Shown here: positions 24,093 to 36,436 of the stretch, piece after piece
Position numbering within the stretch: the first letter of the stretch is position 1
Layout: every line of letters begins with the position of its first letter
Assembly: GCA_014825775.1 (NCBI GenBank)
Contig: MVAQ01000095.1
Span: 1 to 64,000 of the forward strand
DNA: 64,000 bases
From: Krasilnikovozyma curviuscula
Taxonomy: Eukaryota; Basidiomycota; Tremellomycetes; Cystofilobasidiales; Mrakiaceae
Reading direction: 5' to 3'
Translations under genes and position numbers: made by a program
Notes under the pieces: model-generated
Database searches by the model: none
Told to the model about the DNA's origin: nothing
The model's input: only the letters and a program-made list of their open reading frames with translations

Positions 24093-27000
24093 ATGGGCTC
24101 AGAACGCTCTCAAAGAGCCAGCCATGTACGTCGAGTTTTTTTCGCTGGCGTGACATTGGGACACGAAACTGACCTGCTCCTCTGTCTGTTTCATACTAGC
24201 CATTGCCTACGGGTGATGAGATGCGCAAGATCCTCATTGGGATCAAAGAAGCAGAGCAATTGTACGAACACCACCCCCTGGGTTTCCCAAAGTGGCCGCG
24301 TTCACTGACATTTCGGCCCTGGCTTTTTTTACCGCAGGAAAATCTCTGCTGAGAGGTCCAAGAAACTGCAGGAGATCTTTCATTTGAACAAGAACTTCCC
24401 AACTATCAATGAGATCAAGATCGATTTCGAAGGGGACGAAGAATGGAACGCTTTCGAGGCGAGGTTCAACCTGGCGGATGGGTACGTCTCAACTCAGCTA
24501 TATGACTTTTCTCGTATAAGAATCGACTTCCTTACCGATTTGTAACGCATCTTTCTTCATCCAGTGAATCAATATCTCGTCTAGAATCTCCCAAAACTCC
24601 ACCTCTGCCGCCTATCGAAACTGCCTCCCAACGTCAGAGTGCAACCTCGACTCCAGCTGTATCAGATAAATACCCGACTCCCCCTCCTCCTGCATCTGCA
24701 GCATCGACTGCTAGTAGTACACAGCCGAAGGAAAGAGTCGTTGTGGGTCCCGATGCGAAGTTAACACAAGCATCGACGGAAGACGGTAAACAGCCGGGCA
24801 TCGATCGGAAAGGTTCTACAGATTCATCTAAGGCTGCTTCAAAATTGTCGTCTGCTGCTGTTTCCAAAGGAAGAGGTGCACCTCGACCTGAGGAATTACT
24901 TGATGAATCTGCGGACGCTGTTACCGTGAAGGACCAACAAGCTACTGCTGGTAAGACCAGTTCTTCAAGCTTGCTTGTCAGATATAATCTGATAACTTCT
25001 CTCATCTCCATCTACTAGCATCTACTAATGATGCGAGGGTCACTGTCAATGGGTCAAGGCCCACTTCATCTGCTGGAACGCAACCAACCCTTTCAACACC
25101 AGCGCCAGCTCCTGCTGATACTAAGAGTTTGAAGCCTTTGGAAACTGATAACGTACCATCATCACCCTCAGCACTATCTTCTGCTCCACCGTCACCGTCC
25201 GAGGAGCAACAACCACAAGCTCCTCCTGCAAAAGCTGCTTCAACCTCTCAGACTCAACCACTGCCAGCTAACAAGGCAGCGCCTACAACCGTGTCTATGA
25301 GTCTCATACAGCCTCAACAACCTACTTCATCACCTTCACAACCGCAGTTACTCTTCCCTCTCTCAACCCCTTATGCAGAGTCTCTCTACCCGCTACCTCC
25401 CAAACAACCACCTCCCGCTGGCAAACACGGCAAAAAACGAAAATCGTCCAACTCTGTCGGCAATGAAGGAGCACTACCCAAAGTGGACTTGTTTGACTTA
25501 CAAATCCGAGTCAATGCGAATCCACTTTGGAGCCTGGTCAGGGGCGCGAGAAAGTGTCTGGGTACGGCTGATTGGAAAGTGGCTCATAACGAGCTGAGGT
25601 TCAACAGGGCGATGCAGAGAATTGATGATTTGAAGAGCCAGAACAGGTGGAGCTTTAGACAACCGAAGAAACAGAGAGGGCCACCTTTAACAAAGAGTCA
25701 CTGGGACTGGATGCTGGATGAAATGGTGAGTTCTCTCTATCCTGTCAGTGCGGCCACAGCTGACCTGAAGTTATGATTTCTTTTACCCATCTCAGAAATG
25801 GATGCAGACTGATTTCAGAGAAGAACGAAAGTACAAGATCGCTATCGCTCATGAGATGGCACTGTGGGTCCAAGAATGGCACCAATCCGATGATCGATCC
25901 AGGCTTTGTGTTCAAGTCGGTCAACCCAAATACCTCTCTCAAGAAGAAATCGACCAAGCTGAGGCTGATGCTCTCATGGTTCAGCAACTCAAGAAGGAGC
26001 AGGAATCTGTTGGGTTCGCTGTGGGAAAGAGCCACTTCCGAGGTGATGACGCCGATGCGGAAGGAGAAATGGATGTGGATGCGGATGGAGAGGCTGATGA
26101 GGATCTGGTCGTATCAACAACAGTCAAGACGGTTGTGGACGATGGTGATGAAGATGTCGACGCCATTCTTGGTTCGATGAGGCACTCTGTGACTCCTCAA
26201 AAACAGCTGGCACCAAAACAGACTTCAGCAGCCCTTGATGAAGCATTGGACGATTTGTCAAATCGCGTTTTGGAATCCACCAAAGCTGCTGGAGTGCCTC
26301 TGACAGGCGAGGAGAAATCTGAATTGGTCGAAGCTAAAGTCGGTGAAGCTCTCCGACAGACTCTGGCAGAGAATGGAGACGAAGATGCGGATGGTGAAGC
26401 CGATGCTGATGCTGACGGGGAAGCTGATGCTGACGGAGATGCTGAAATGGTCGACATCAGCCAGCCTGCTGTGGATATAGCGCCAGGACCTCCTTTGGAT
26501 GGAAAGGATAGTAAGAAGAGAGGGGTAGATGCGATGTTGAATGCTGACGGCGATGTCAAGAAGGAAACTGCAACTCCATCAGGCGACGACTTGATTGCCG
26601 CGTTGAAGGAAGGTGCTGGAGATGCTACCCTTGCTCAGGCTGCTGTATCCGCGGCTGCTGAAGATACCAGCATCCGTGATGGCCAACTTAAATCTGTTCG
26701 AGATTTCATTGGCACATTGGGTCCTTCAACAATCTCAGTCGATTTGTCATCTGTCCTTGATCCATCAAGCCTCACCAAACCACTCACTCTCTCAGAACTC
26801 TTTCCCGACTTCGAATCCTACATCTTCACCGATCCTCCAGCACCATCCGAATCTTTACACAGCCGAACAGACGGTCGCGATAAACGAGTCGATGAAGCGA
26901 CCTCTTGGTCAGGTAAACTTGCTCACACAAGCAGGCTGCTAGATATCAACCCTCTTCTTGTAAGCACTTTGGATCCAGCGACCCATAGACATCAAGGAGA

Positions 27001-28677
27001 GTGGGACGACTTGACGGAGGTATTAGGAGACAACGAACCAATAGACTACCGTGGTGAAGGCAGCAGTAACCTTCAAGGTCTCGGTAAGTTCTTGGTTGTC
27101 TTCTTGATGTCAGACCACTTCCTTTCTAATCGCATTCGAATCCTGTTGCACTCTTTAGTTCTCTTCGCAGGAAAAAAGATCAAAGACACGCATTACACTC
27201 CTATTCCAAAGAAACCGCTTGCACCTCACAATGCCGCTGTTCGGCTCTCTCACACTCTCTGGCAACCTGAAGATGATATGTCGCTTCAAGTCCTCTGTAC
27301 GATGTATGCCTACAACTGGACTTTGATTTCAGATGCATTTAACACCAGTAGACACACCTTATCAATCGATCGAAGGAGCCCATGGGATTGCTTCCAACGA
27401 TGGAACAAGAAATGGAATCCCAACCCGATTGAGGACCCACCAGCTCAGACTGAAGGCATGACGGACCCTCCGCCCATTCCAGGGGAAGATTCGGGCTCGC
27501 AGCAGAAGAAGAGGAAACTCAACCCTGAAGACGCTAACAAAGCTGGTATGTCGAACTCTCAGATACCGTCACAGGAAATTAAGTTGGAAAGCAAGAAAAA
27601 GTTGAGGCATGCAAAGCTGTATGAGGCTATGAGAAAAACTGCCAAAAGACGCGATCTTGCCAACAGGAAGCCATCGAGTGAGTCGTTCTGAATTTGGAGG
27701 GAGGTGGGCCTAGGGACTTACCGCAATTATCTGTGTTGCACTAGAAAACGACTCTCGAAGGCCATTGACTACACATGAAAGTCACCATCAGTTCCAAACT
27801 GGACGTCCTACGGCTACACCTCAAGAACTCTCACATCACAAGTCTGAGAGAGATCGACAATACAGAGAAGCGTTGGAACAACACAGAAATCAAGCTCAAA
27901 TGCAAAGGGCTGCTGGTATGGTGAGTAGCGATTTACACTGAAGGCCTGCCTTTCGAGTTCTCCTGACTTACACTTTTTTGTTATTTCCTAGCAAAACATG
28001 GGTCGCGGTGGCCCAATCCCACCTAATGGTATTCCACGTCAAGTCCCACCTGCTCAAGCCGCTCAGTTCGCTCAACAACTCGCTGCTCGAGCTCATGCAG
28101 GATTGCCCAATGGCTTACCAAACATTCCGCCTGGAACACAATTAACACCACAGCAGATCGCTCAATACCAGCAGATGCGTCAAGATCAACAGATTCGAAA
28201 CGCTCAGCAGGCTGCCATGGCACAGGCTCAGGCAGCGAGAGGACAAGGTGGTCAACTGCAACAGCAAGGTCAACAAGGTTCTCGTCCGGGAACTCCAGTC
28301 AGTAGACCAGCTAGTGCTGCTGCTAGTGGCGCAGATGGTGGGGGTGAAGGAGCGGTCCAGCTTCCAAGTAAGTACATATCGCACCCGATTCTAATTCTTA
28401 TTGGCTGATCATCGAACTTCCCATTCGCTGTAGACATGCCCAATGGTGCTCCACCACAACTCACACCAGCTCAGATGCAGCAGCTGATGGCTCAGGTTAG
28501 TTTATCCACCTTGTTTAGTTGATTTCTTAGCTGTTGGCTAAACCAGTACTTCTTCAATGCTCTTCTTCCTAGCGTAAAGCTCGTGCACTTCAGGCTGCTC
28601 AAGCCCAACAACAACCGACACCACCGCCTGCTCCTTCGGGACGTCAGACTAGAGGCAATGCGTCCCAGCACAGTTGA
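24093..28677 (+). CDS. EAF1: NuA4 histone acetyltransferase scaffold Eaf1/Vid21 (HSA and Myb-like domains)
   Basis: Eleven exons (24093..24125, 24200..24261, 24338..24481, 24565..24950, 25019..25725, 25796..27083, 27171..27677, 27745..27920, 27992..28367, 28434..28495, 28573..28677) encode 1281 residues. Eaf1 is the platform on which the NuA4 complex assembles; its HSA domain binds actin and Arp4. The HSA helix is seen at about residues 432-475 (SHWDWMLDEMKWMQTDFREERKYK, then IAHEMALWVQEW). A SANT/Myb domain follows at about 900-955 (HTLWQPEDDMSLQVLCTMYAYNW, then RRSPWDCFQRWNKKW). Between them lies a very acidic DADGEAD-repeat stretch. The C terminus is Q/A/P-rich, as in other Eaf1 proteins. 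Start: first ATG in the frame; the upstream extension lacks an ATG. Confidence 0.93.
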
Positions 28678-28885
28678 TAAAATCTTTGTAAAGCTCTATA
28701 TTGTCGGTCATATGTTGTTTTAGGTACTGCTGGTATGATTCCCCATCCCGTGGCGCATTACTCTGGTACCTCGTGAAAGCCAAAGCCTCCAGCGCGAGGT
28801 TCTTCTCTGCCACAACCGATGCACAGCGAAATACATGGACAAGCTCTGTGAAGAATAGATAAATTGTCCTTACAGCCAAAAGATC

Positions 28886-31569
28886 ATGTTCAATTCCATC
28901 GTCAAATCATCCACAAGCTCATCCTCTCTACTCACTCGGCAATCATCGAAATTATTAACCGTCTCATCCAAAATGTTCGCTTTACCGGAAACAAGAAAGA
29001 ACTTGAGGTACTTTTCTTCTCGCACTCAACCAGCACCATCAATTCCAAAGACTTTCGACCTGCAGCATACCCTTCCACGCCTGCCAATTCCACCTCTCGA
29101 AGCTTCCCTCTCAAAGTACATCAGAAGTCTCAAGCCCATCATCGATGAGGTCGAAGGAGAAGGAAAAACTAGCGAGGAAGGCCTAAAGAAGCGCAGAGAA
29201 ATTGCTGCTGACTTCATAAAGAAGGGAGGCTTGGGGACCAAGCTGCAAGAGAGGTTGGTTGGTACGTCTTTGCGGGGAACAGTAAATGTGCTCTTTTTTA
29301 GATTTATTCAGCTAACGTTATCTGTTTGCCATCTATGTCCTCTCAGATCTCGAACGATCTACCCCTCATGATGAATCATTCCTCTCTGATTTATGGTTGA
29401 AAGCAGCTTACCACTCCTGGTGAGCTATTACGTCGTGAGGCAAGCTGGAGAATGCAGGTGCTGACTCTGGTCGTTTCGTAGGCGTGAACCTCTAATCATT
29501 AACAGCAACTGGTGGTTACTGTTCCATCCTGATGCTACTGTACCGAAAGAGATTACAGATGGAAGCGGAGAGGCCGAAGGTTCATTGCAATGGCAGATTC
29601 GACGAGCGGCATGGTTGACCAATAGGTTCTTAGAGTTTAAGCAGATGATGGAAGAGTAAGCAAAAGCTCTATTCTTCTCTTTCCCTCTAAATCATCTATC
29701 CTAAGCTTCTTTCGATAGTGGTTCGCTCCCTCCGGATGAGACTCGCACGAACGCTCTCGACATGTCGCAATACAGTCGCCTCTTCTACATCACCCGTATT
29801 CCTCAAGCTGGTTGTGATACTCTTACCACACCCCCTGAGGCTTTAACCGGACCAATGACATTAGAGGACTCCTTCAACCAAGTGCATCGCTTCAGAGATT
29901 CTCTGATGGTTATGTACAAAGACTTCATTTACACCGTCGATGTCGCCGCTGGAGATCTCACTGGTCTAGAGGGCAGATTGAAAGAAATCGTTGAGGATGT
30001 CAAGCAGAGGGAAAAAGCTGGCGATAAGCCTTGGAAGGTTGGCGTCATGACGGCTGACCACAGAGACGAATGGACGAAGAATCGTGAATACCTCCTGGGA
30101 ATCTCTCCTCAAAACCGAAATATTCTGAACAAGATTGAATCCAGCATCTTCACTCTTTCTCTCGATGCTCATACCCTTCCTTCAGTACCATCACTCGACT
30201 CTCCTCTCGTCACCAAACCCGAAGTTGACGCACATGCACTAAACTGCTCTTCTGGAGGTGGTACGGGACACAACAGATGGTTCGATAAAGCGCTCAACGT
30301 TTTTGTTGAATCTAACACTCGAGGAGGAATCAACTGTGAGCACTCGCCCTGTGACGCTCTCATCCCATCCATCGTCATCGACTATGCGATTGGGAACTCA
30401 ATTGATGAATCCAAGTTCCAATCGCCGGTTGGGTCTTCCAGTGCGACATCAGAAGGACTCGTCGGATGGGAGAGATTGGACTTTATCGGCGATGATGAGT
30501 TGGCTCAGAGGATTGAAGAAGCAGAGAAGAGAGCGAAGGCTATTATTGAAGACTCAGACGCAAGCGTCCTCTGGTTTGACAAGTTTGGGACGGATTGGAT
30601 TAAATCCGTCGCCAAGTGTAGTCCAGATGGTGAGCCTCAACACTCTCGTTTCTCAGGGTTCCAGTGCCACTGACACTGTTTTCTCTCAAACCAGCTTTTA
30701 TTCAAATGGTTCTGCAGACCGCCTGGAACAAGGTTCAGGGATTTCAGACTGCAACATATGAGACCGCCTCAACGAGAATGTTTAAATACGGCAGGACCGA
30801 TGTGAGCGTCCTGCGTCGCCTTTGGTGTTTCACGTTGATCACTTCACTAGACAGCACCTAATGTTATTCATTTGTCCTAATCAGGTTATTCGTACTGTCT
30901 CTGAAGACTCCCGTGCATTTGTCCAAACGATGTCGAGCAGCTCTGCGTCTGTCAGTATTTGTTCTACAACCCCGGCCGCACCTGCTTACATCGCTTCTGA
31001 GATTTCTTCCTTCCTTCTATAGGCTGCTGAAAAGTACAAAAAGCTTACTCAGGCATGTAGATCTCACACTGACTACACCCGAGACGCCTCGTCTGGCAAG
31101 GGGTGTGATCGTCATCTGATGGTGTTGAAGAGCTTGATGCAACCAGGTGAAAGTCACGCGGTGCGTATCTTCGTCTCTCTGTGTGGCTTAGTACCATCCA
31201 TCACTGACTGCTCCAATTTTAGCTCTTTGATGACCCCATGTACTCCAAAAGTCAAGAGTGGAAGTTGTCGACTTCCGGTCTGAGCGCTGGTGATCGTTTT
31301 CACGGAACTGGATTTGGTACAGTATGGCCAGATGGATACGGTATCAACTGTGAGCAAGATGTTATTATTTTATACTTTTCCCTACTAATTCGGCCTTACT
31401 TTTACCAAACTCAGATCTTCCGGGTAAATACTTGATCAAGTTTGGAATCGAGAGCAAGAAATCTTGTCCGACCACTTCGACTCTCAAGTTTAAGGAAGCG
31501 ATTGTTGAGACTTTTGATGAACTGAAGAGGATTTGTGAGGAGCAAGCGAAACCTGATCCAAAGCTCTAA
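28886..31569 (+). CDS. CAT2: Carnitine O-acetyltransferase (mitochondrial / peroxisomal type)
   Basis: Nine exons (28886..29261, 29347..29419, 29482..29655, 29719..30629, 30695..30801, 30885..30950, 31023..31160, 31223..31349, 31415..31569) give 708 residues. The enzyme moves acetyl groups between CoA and carnitine. Family motifs are LPRLPIPPLEASLSKYI at the N terminus, WLKAAYHSWREPLIINSNWW, the catalytic-His motif NCEHSPCDAL (about His416), and AGDRFHGTGFGTVWPDGYGINYL near the C terminus. Residues 1-45 are Ser/Arg/Thr-rich and poor in acids, a plausible mitochondrial presequence. The last three residues are PKL, which fits the peroxisomal PTS1 consensus, and an internal ATG at 28973 (Met30) would remove most of the presequence. 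This resembles the dual-targeted yeast Cat2 arrangement. Confidence 0.95.
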
Positions 31570-31748
31570 GGAGAGAGTTAGGTCAGAGTGAGAAGGAGGA
31601 TTTTGTTGTAGCTGAACTTCTGTGAGACAAAAATAATTGTAAAACAATAACATCATGACATTAAGATTTATCACTTGAGCTCAAGGAAATGTCCGATAAA
31701 GCCCCCAACGAAAAGAAGGTCTCAAGAAAGTTACATATATTACAAATA

Positions 31749-33868
31749 TCACTCAATAAAGACCGGTCTTTGGTAGGACCCGGAGCTTTCGCCATTTCCA
31801 CCGTCACGAGAAGGAATAAGGTTCTTGTAATCACCGTCGTTGCTATACGACGATCCAGGGCGGACTGTGTTGCCCAACGTCGGTCGTCGCGCCTCACCTT
31901 TTGAGCAGGAAGGTTCACATCAGGCTCAGAAAATGTGCGGGAGTGACTTGGACTTACGACTGGCTTCTTTAGCTTCCTTTAAACCTCTACCAAATTGCTT
32001 CAGTAAAAGTCCACCGAGAATCGTTGTGACTGTTGAAAGGAGCACAGCAACCACAGCTTGATCAAGAAACACAAACGGCCGTCAGTAGCAGCTCAAATAG
32101 GATGAATAAAACAAAAGAGATTCACAGAGAATGATTATCAACGCCCTAGTGCTCTGAGCGTACCAATTGTTGTTCAACGCCCACCGATACACCCACTCCC
32201 AGTTCGCACTCACGACAAACAAGGTGCCAACGAACAGAACTAACAGCGAGAATGACATGAGAACATAAGATTCACGCTTCATGGCGATGATGCTGAGAAC
32301 CGGGATGACGAGGATGATGATCTGAAAAGCGAGCGCGGCGGAGACTCCAGATTTGTACTTGATCGACGGCATGGAAAGGAGCGGAATACCGTAGATGAAG
32401 TTGTATATGGTGTAGATGGCTGAAGAAAAACGCATTCAGTGAGATGACTGCTCAGGAGCCATGAAATGAGGATAGAGAGACAAATGACTTGCCTTGGAAG
32501 ACCATATTGAGTTTGAACATGGTTGTCATACGTTCGTGCCACGTATGAAGTCTCTTAAGGCTCAGATCTCCACCCACTAGAACACAGAAATGTAACCTGA
32601 GTCATCGCTTTTCACTAGCAGAAGGTGAGAGACTGAGATGTACGTAGCCGGAATCCATCATAACCGAACTCCTTTACCAGCTCTCTCGTCAAGACAGCAT
32701 ATGAGATCTGAGCGATGCCGATAACGACAGGTGCTAAGGAAAGTAGCCAGACATGACTTCGATAGTGTGAGTCTGCAACGATGCAGAGTGAAGGTGTTGT
32801 TTGACCAGGCGCCAAGCAGCTGATGGGTCGTACTGTAGTGGGGAAAACAGTTAGGAGAAGACTAGTATGAAGAGCAAAAGGAGCAAGATGGTACAAACAG
32901 TCCATGCCATTGTAAAATGCATTAAACGCGTTGATGCGTTGGAAGACGGAGTAGACTATCATTGGGATGCTGAGCAGACCGACACGAAACGTAAACAAAT
33001 GCTCCCGCAATGTGATCACCAAAGATTTGGGGTGCTCACTTGAACAAAGAAACTCCAATAAGCTGCATTACGTTCCTAGCCATCAAAGCATCGAGAGACA
33101 ACAACAAGATGGAAGCCATAACAGCGTAGAGTACTCGAGTGAAGTTGTCCAATCTAAGTTTCAGGCAATCGTCAGTGTCGTGCGTAAAACCAAAGATGAA
33201 GGAATCTCAATTTTGGAAAATGAGTTCTTACCTATACTTCCAAAATAGGTCTGTTTGGAGGGAAGCTGCTATTCCTATGACGAAGCCAACTTCGATTACG
33301 GCTGTGAGAGTGACAGCGATTTCGGCGCAGCGCCACGATGGTTTTGAATTGAAACCAGTCAGAGTTAATTGGTTTCCACAACAAAGAATGTACACATAGT
33401 AGGAGAGAAGAGATTGCCGAACTGTATCAGTAAAGAGTGCCTGGGTGTGAAAATTGTCGAGAGTAGCTTGCCAACTGAAATCCATAGAATCTGACACCAG
33501 CTTCCTAGGAAGCCTCTCTCGCCGTACCCTCGAAAGCCCCACAGCTTCTTCCAGCCAAGACTTCCTGAGCTCTCACTTCCACCCAGCAGCTGCTTACCAG
33601 ACGCAACCGACATCTGGCTGAGCCTCCTAAGCGCCATCAACGAGAAGCGATTCGACCGTGAGCTGGGGCCCAGGTCGTCTGAGTCTGCTAGGTGATTCGA
33701 TTGGTAGTATAAGGGCTCCTCATAGTGCGTATCTGGACCTGTTTCAGCGTATGAGCCTGGTGAGACCGTGAATTGAGGCAAGACGATTGCTTCGAGATGA
33801 ACCCCTCCGCCTCGAGTTTCCACTGGAGAAAAGGCTGGGAGATCTGAATCGTCCTGATTCCTTGACAT
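31749..33868 (-). CDS. Polytopic membrane protein (about 8 TM segments), unknown family
   Basis: Nine exons (33528..33868, 33232..33474, 33040..33153, 32899..32969, 32644..32832, 32493..32576, 32126..32419, 31958..32056, 31749..31897) encode 527 residues. A roughly 115-residue hydrophilic N terminus is followed by hydrophobic segments including VTLTAVIEVGFVIGIAAS, LYAVMASILLLSL, LLSLAPVVIGIAQISYAV, IYTIYNFIYGIPLL, FQIIILVIPVLSIIA, FSLLVLFVGTLFVV and AVVAVLLSTVTTILGGLL-like C-terminal helix, then a hydrophilic tail. No transporter, receptor or channel signature is recognised. The intron after exon 6 has a GC donor (CAAG|GCAAGT). Start: ATG 33868 rather than the in-frame ATG at 33970, because a TATA-like TATTATATAG lies between them; the longer form is possible. 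Confidence 0.75.
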
Positions 33869-34148
33869 TTGATTTGTGTTGGTCTGAGGTGGTTTGAAGA
33901 CAACCTCAAAAAGTTCGACTAACTTCGAACTCGAGTCGTCAGCTATATAATACTGCCACCCTCCCAGCAAGGAATAAATGGCTGTAGCAGAGAGCTAGTT
34001 GGGCAGTGTCGGTCGAACAAACTTTGTTTGGGATTCCTCAGGTATTTCTAATGATTTAGAGCTGAAGTTGTTTTGCAGCTCAAGTCGCAGGGTAGATCTT
34101 TCCCCGCCTTGGCCAGTACCTCGAACGTCCATCTGCAAATTTCTAGGA
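33869..34148. promoter_or_regulatory. Divergent promoter (membrane protein / flavin oxidoreductase)
   Basis: About 280 bp between divergent starts. A TATA-like TATATAA-type sequence on the minus strand around 33940-33952 is suitably placed about 75-85 nt upstream of the minus-strand ATG. Confidence 0.4.
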
Positions 34149-35912
34149 ATGCTGGCAGAGGAATCGGAGCTTCAGATAGTAAGATGGTTCCAGAAATAGG
34201 TAAGGATTGCATCACAAGCTAAGCGGCTCATAAATATCCTAACTATGCCTTTTCCTTGACCAGCAAGTGGGAGTCGAACTTTCTGAACCTCTGACGCTGC
34301 CTAATGGACAGGTGATCGCAACCAGATTGGTTAAGGTCGGTGTTAGCTTCTACCGATAAGCTGTGAGACAAATGCTGACGCTGACGATGGAGTACAGGCA
34401 GCTCTAGCAGAATGCCAGGCTCAGTTTGGAGGTGGACCTCCAACTCAGAAGCACATCAAGCTATACACAGAATGGTGCAAAGGACAATGGGGCATGATAA
34501 TCACAGGTCTGTCCTCCTTCTCTGTCTCTTTCATCAGCTCAATTAGTTAATTCGACCCTCTCACGTCGACGTCGACTAGGCAACGTCCAGATCGATGAAA
34601 AGTACCTCTCGATGCCATGGGATCTCTCACTCCCAACCTCCTTCCCTTCGGGCCCTAAGCTTCAGCGGTGGAAAAATCTTGCATCCCTCTCGAACCCTTC
34701 ATCACCTATCTTGGTCCAGCTGAACCATCCGGGTCGCCAAAGTGCTCGTTGCTTCGGTAGACGCACACCTTGGACGCAGCCCGTCTCCCCGTCTCCACTC
34801 AGAGCTGGTACCAAAGATTGGACGAACACAGTGCTATTTTCCACACCAAGGATGTTGGAGGATGTAGAGGTGGACGCGATTATCGAGCGGTTTGGAGAAT
34901 GCGCTACGTGGGTTGAGAAAATTGGGTTCGGTGGGGTTGAGATCCATGCTTCACACGGCTGTGAGTTTGTCTTGTCCTCTTTCCTACAACTTGATTTTAC
35001 TGACGCTACGCTCCCGTGTAGATCTCCTCGCGCAGTTTCTCTCTCCACTCACCAACTTGCGCTCACCATCAACTTCAGCGTACGCATGCACACCATCAGG
35101 CTGGACCCACCTCCTCTCCTCCATTCTGCATAGCATCCGTCGTCAAACCTCCTCCTCGTTTATACTTGGCATCAAGCTTTCCTCTTCCGACTTTCACCCT
35201 GAGGGATTTGGACTCACGCCTGAGCTTTTCCTCGACCAAGTCCGTGCGATCAGAGATATGAAATGCCCTGCTACCGAAAGAGGGTGGGACTTCATTGAAG
35301 TCAGTGGGGGCGGGTACGAGCGACCTGTGTTTGCGGAGGATGGGACGAAGCCGGTGTTTGTGGGCGTGTCTGCTCAGGTTGTGAAGCTTTTGCAGGGTGG
35401 GAATGGCGGTGACGGCGAGAGGATCAAGGTGGTATCTACAGGTGGATTTAGGAAGAGGGAGGACATGGTCGAAGCACTTCAGGACGGCAGTTGGTAAGCT
35501 TCTTTCTCATCCTTCCTTACCCTCTTTTTATGAGTCTCGACCAGGCTGACCGCTGTCCTCCCATAGCGACTCAATCGGTCTTGGCAGACCAACTTGCCTC
35601 CTTCCACAAGTACCAACGATCCTTGTACCCACGTCGGTGCATCACCTACCTCTCACTTCCCCCCGCATCACCGTCACGCGCGGACTGAAATGGATAACGA
35701 CCTCGAGGCTTCCTGCTGCGGGAATAAGCACGCTTTGGTACACCTTCCAGATGGACCGGATTGCGAGGGGTAAAGCAGCCGATGATATGCTGGGATTTGT
35801 GGTTGGGCTGGCACAGTTTCTGCTAGGTGGTGAGGAAAGAGTTGCGCTTGCTTTGGTTGTAGGAGTTTCCGTTCCTATGGTAGCGCTGTGGGTCGTGTCG
35901 AGAGAGACATAA
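34149..35912 (+). CDS. NADH:flavin oxidoreductase / Old Yellow Enzyme-like protein with C-terminal TM
   Basis: Six exons (34149..34178, 34264..34335, 34398..34506, 34580..34960, 35022..35493, 35567..35912) give 469 residues. OYE-family blocks in order are [109 protein letters not shown] and CDSIGLGRP. An FMN-binding barrel reducing activated alkenes is expected. After SPLTNLR the usual D-[EK]-Y-GG segment is replaced by SPSTSAYACTPSG, which is atypical. The C terminus has a hydrophobic segment (ALALVVGVSVPMVALWVV) that may anchor the enzyme in a membrane. Exon 1 (30 nt) is the least certain part. Confidence 0.82.
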
Positions 35913-36436
35913 TGACAGAGCCCCACATCACATCATATACAATATACAACGTAGATTAGACACGAAAATTGCATCTTTTAAAAGCAAGAGGTTTCGCTCA
36001 ATCATGGACGCCCAGAAAGTCGTAGTGCAGGACGTTTTCCCCGTTGGTGTCCGGCCTCGTCGACTAAGGAACTCAATGGCAGGTTCAGTAGAACATAAAA
36101 CCAGTCGCGTTTTACATGATTCATTCCAACCTCAGCGCTTTTTGTTACCTTGTTACCTGGTTCCAAAGGGGTAATATAAGAAATTGCTGTTGAGACTGTC
36201 ATCTACGGAGATCTTTTATCCTAGCAGATTCTAGTGCTTCCCACTCGGCTCATCTATCCTTATCAGTGGGCAACGCAGAGAGGAAGAGTGCATAGGTGAC
36301 GACAGGACTCTGCTGGGTGCTTCATCGTACGATCTTTATCTTCTCGTATTTTGGTGCCTTCCATCTTACTGTGTTGAGACTTGGTTTGTCCTCTCAGCGT
36401 TTGGCGTCGAACGGTGAAAGCACACGACCACAGAGG
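35913..36436. other. Intergenic region upstream of the amidase gene
   Basis: About 520 bp with the OYE-like gene's 3' flank and the amidase promoter. The amidase frame is open back to 36296 with an ATG there, giving a possible 47-residue N-terminal extension. No other feature is seen. Confidence 0.45.

Noticed and set aside
29395..29425. Apparent one-base frameshift in carnitine acetyltransferase at an A run
   Set aside because: Rechecking position counts against the minus-strand stop at 29428-29430 showed three, not four, A residues. The exon joins in frame to the conserved WREP block.
33869..33970. Upstream in-frame ATG (33970) for the polytopic membrane protein
   Set aside because: A TATA-like sequence lies between the two ATGs, so the downstream ATG is preferred. 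It remains possible.
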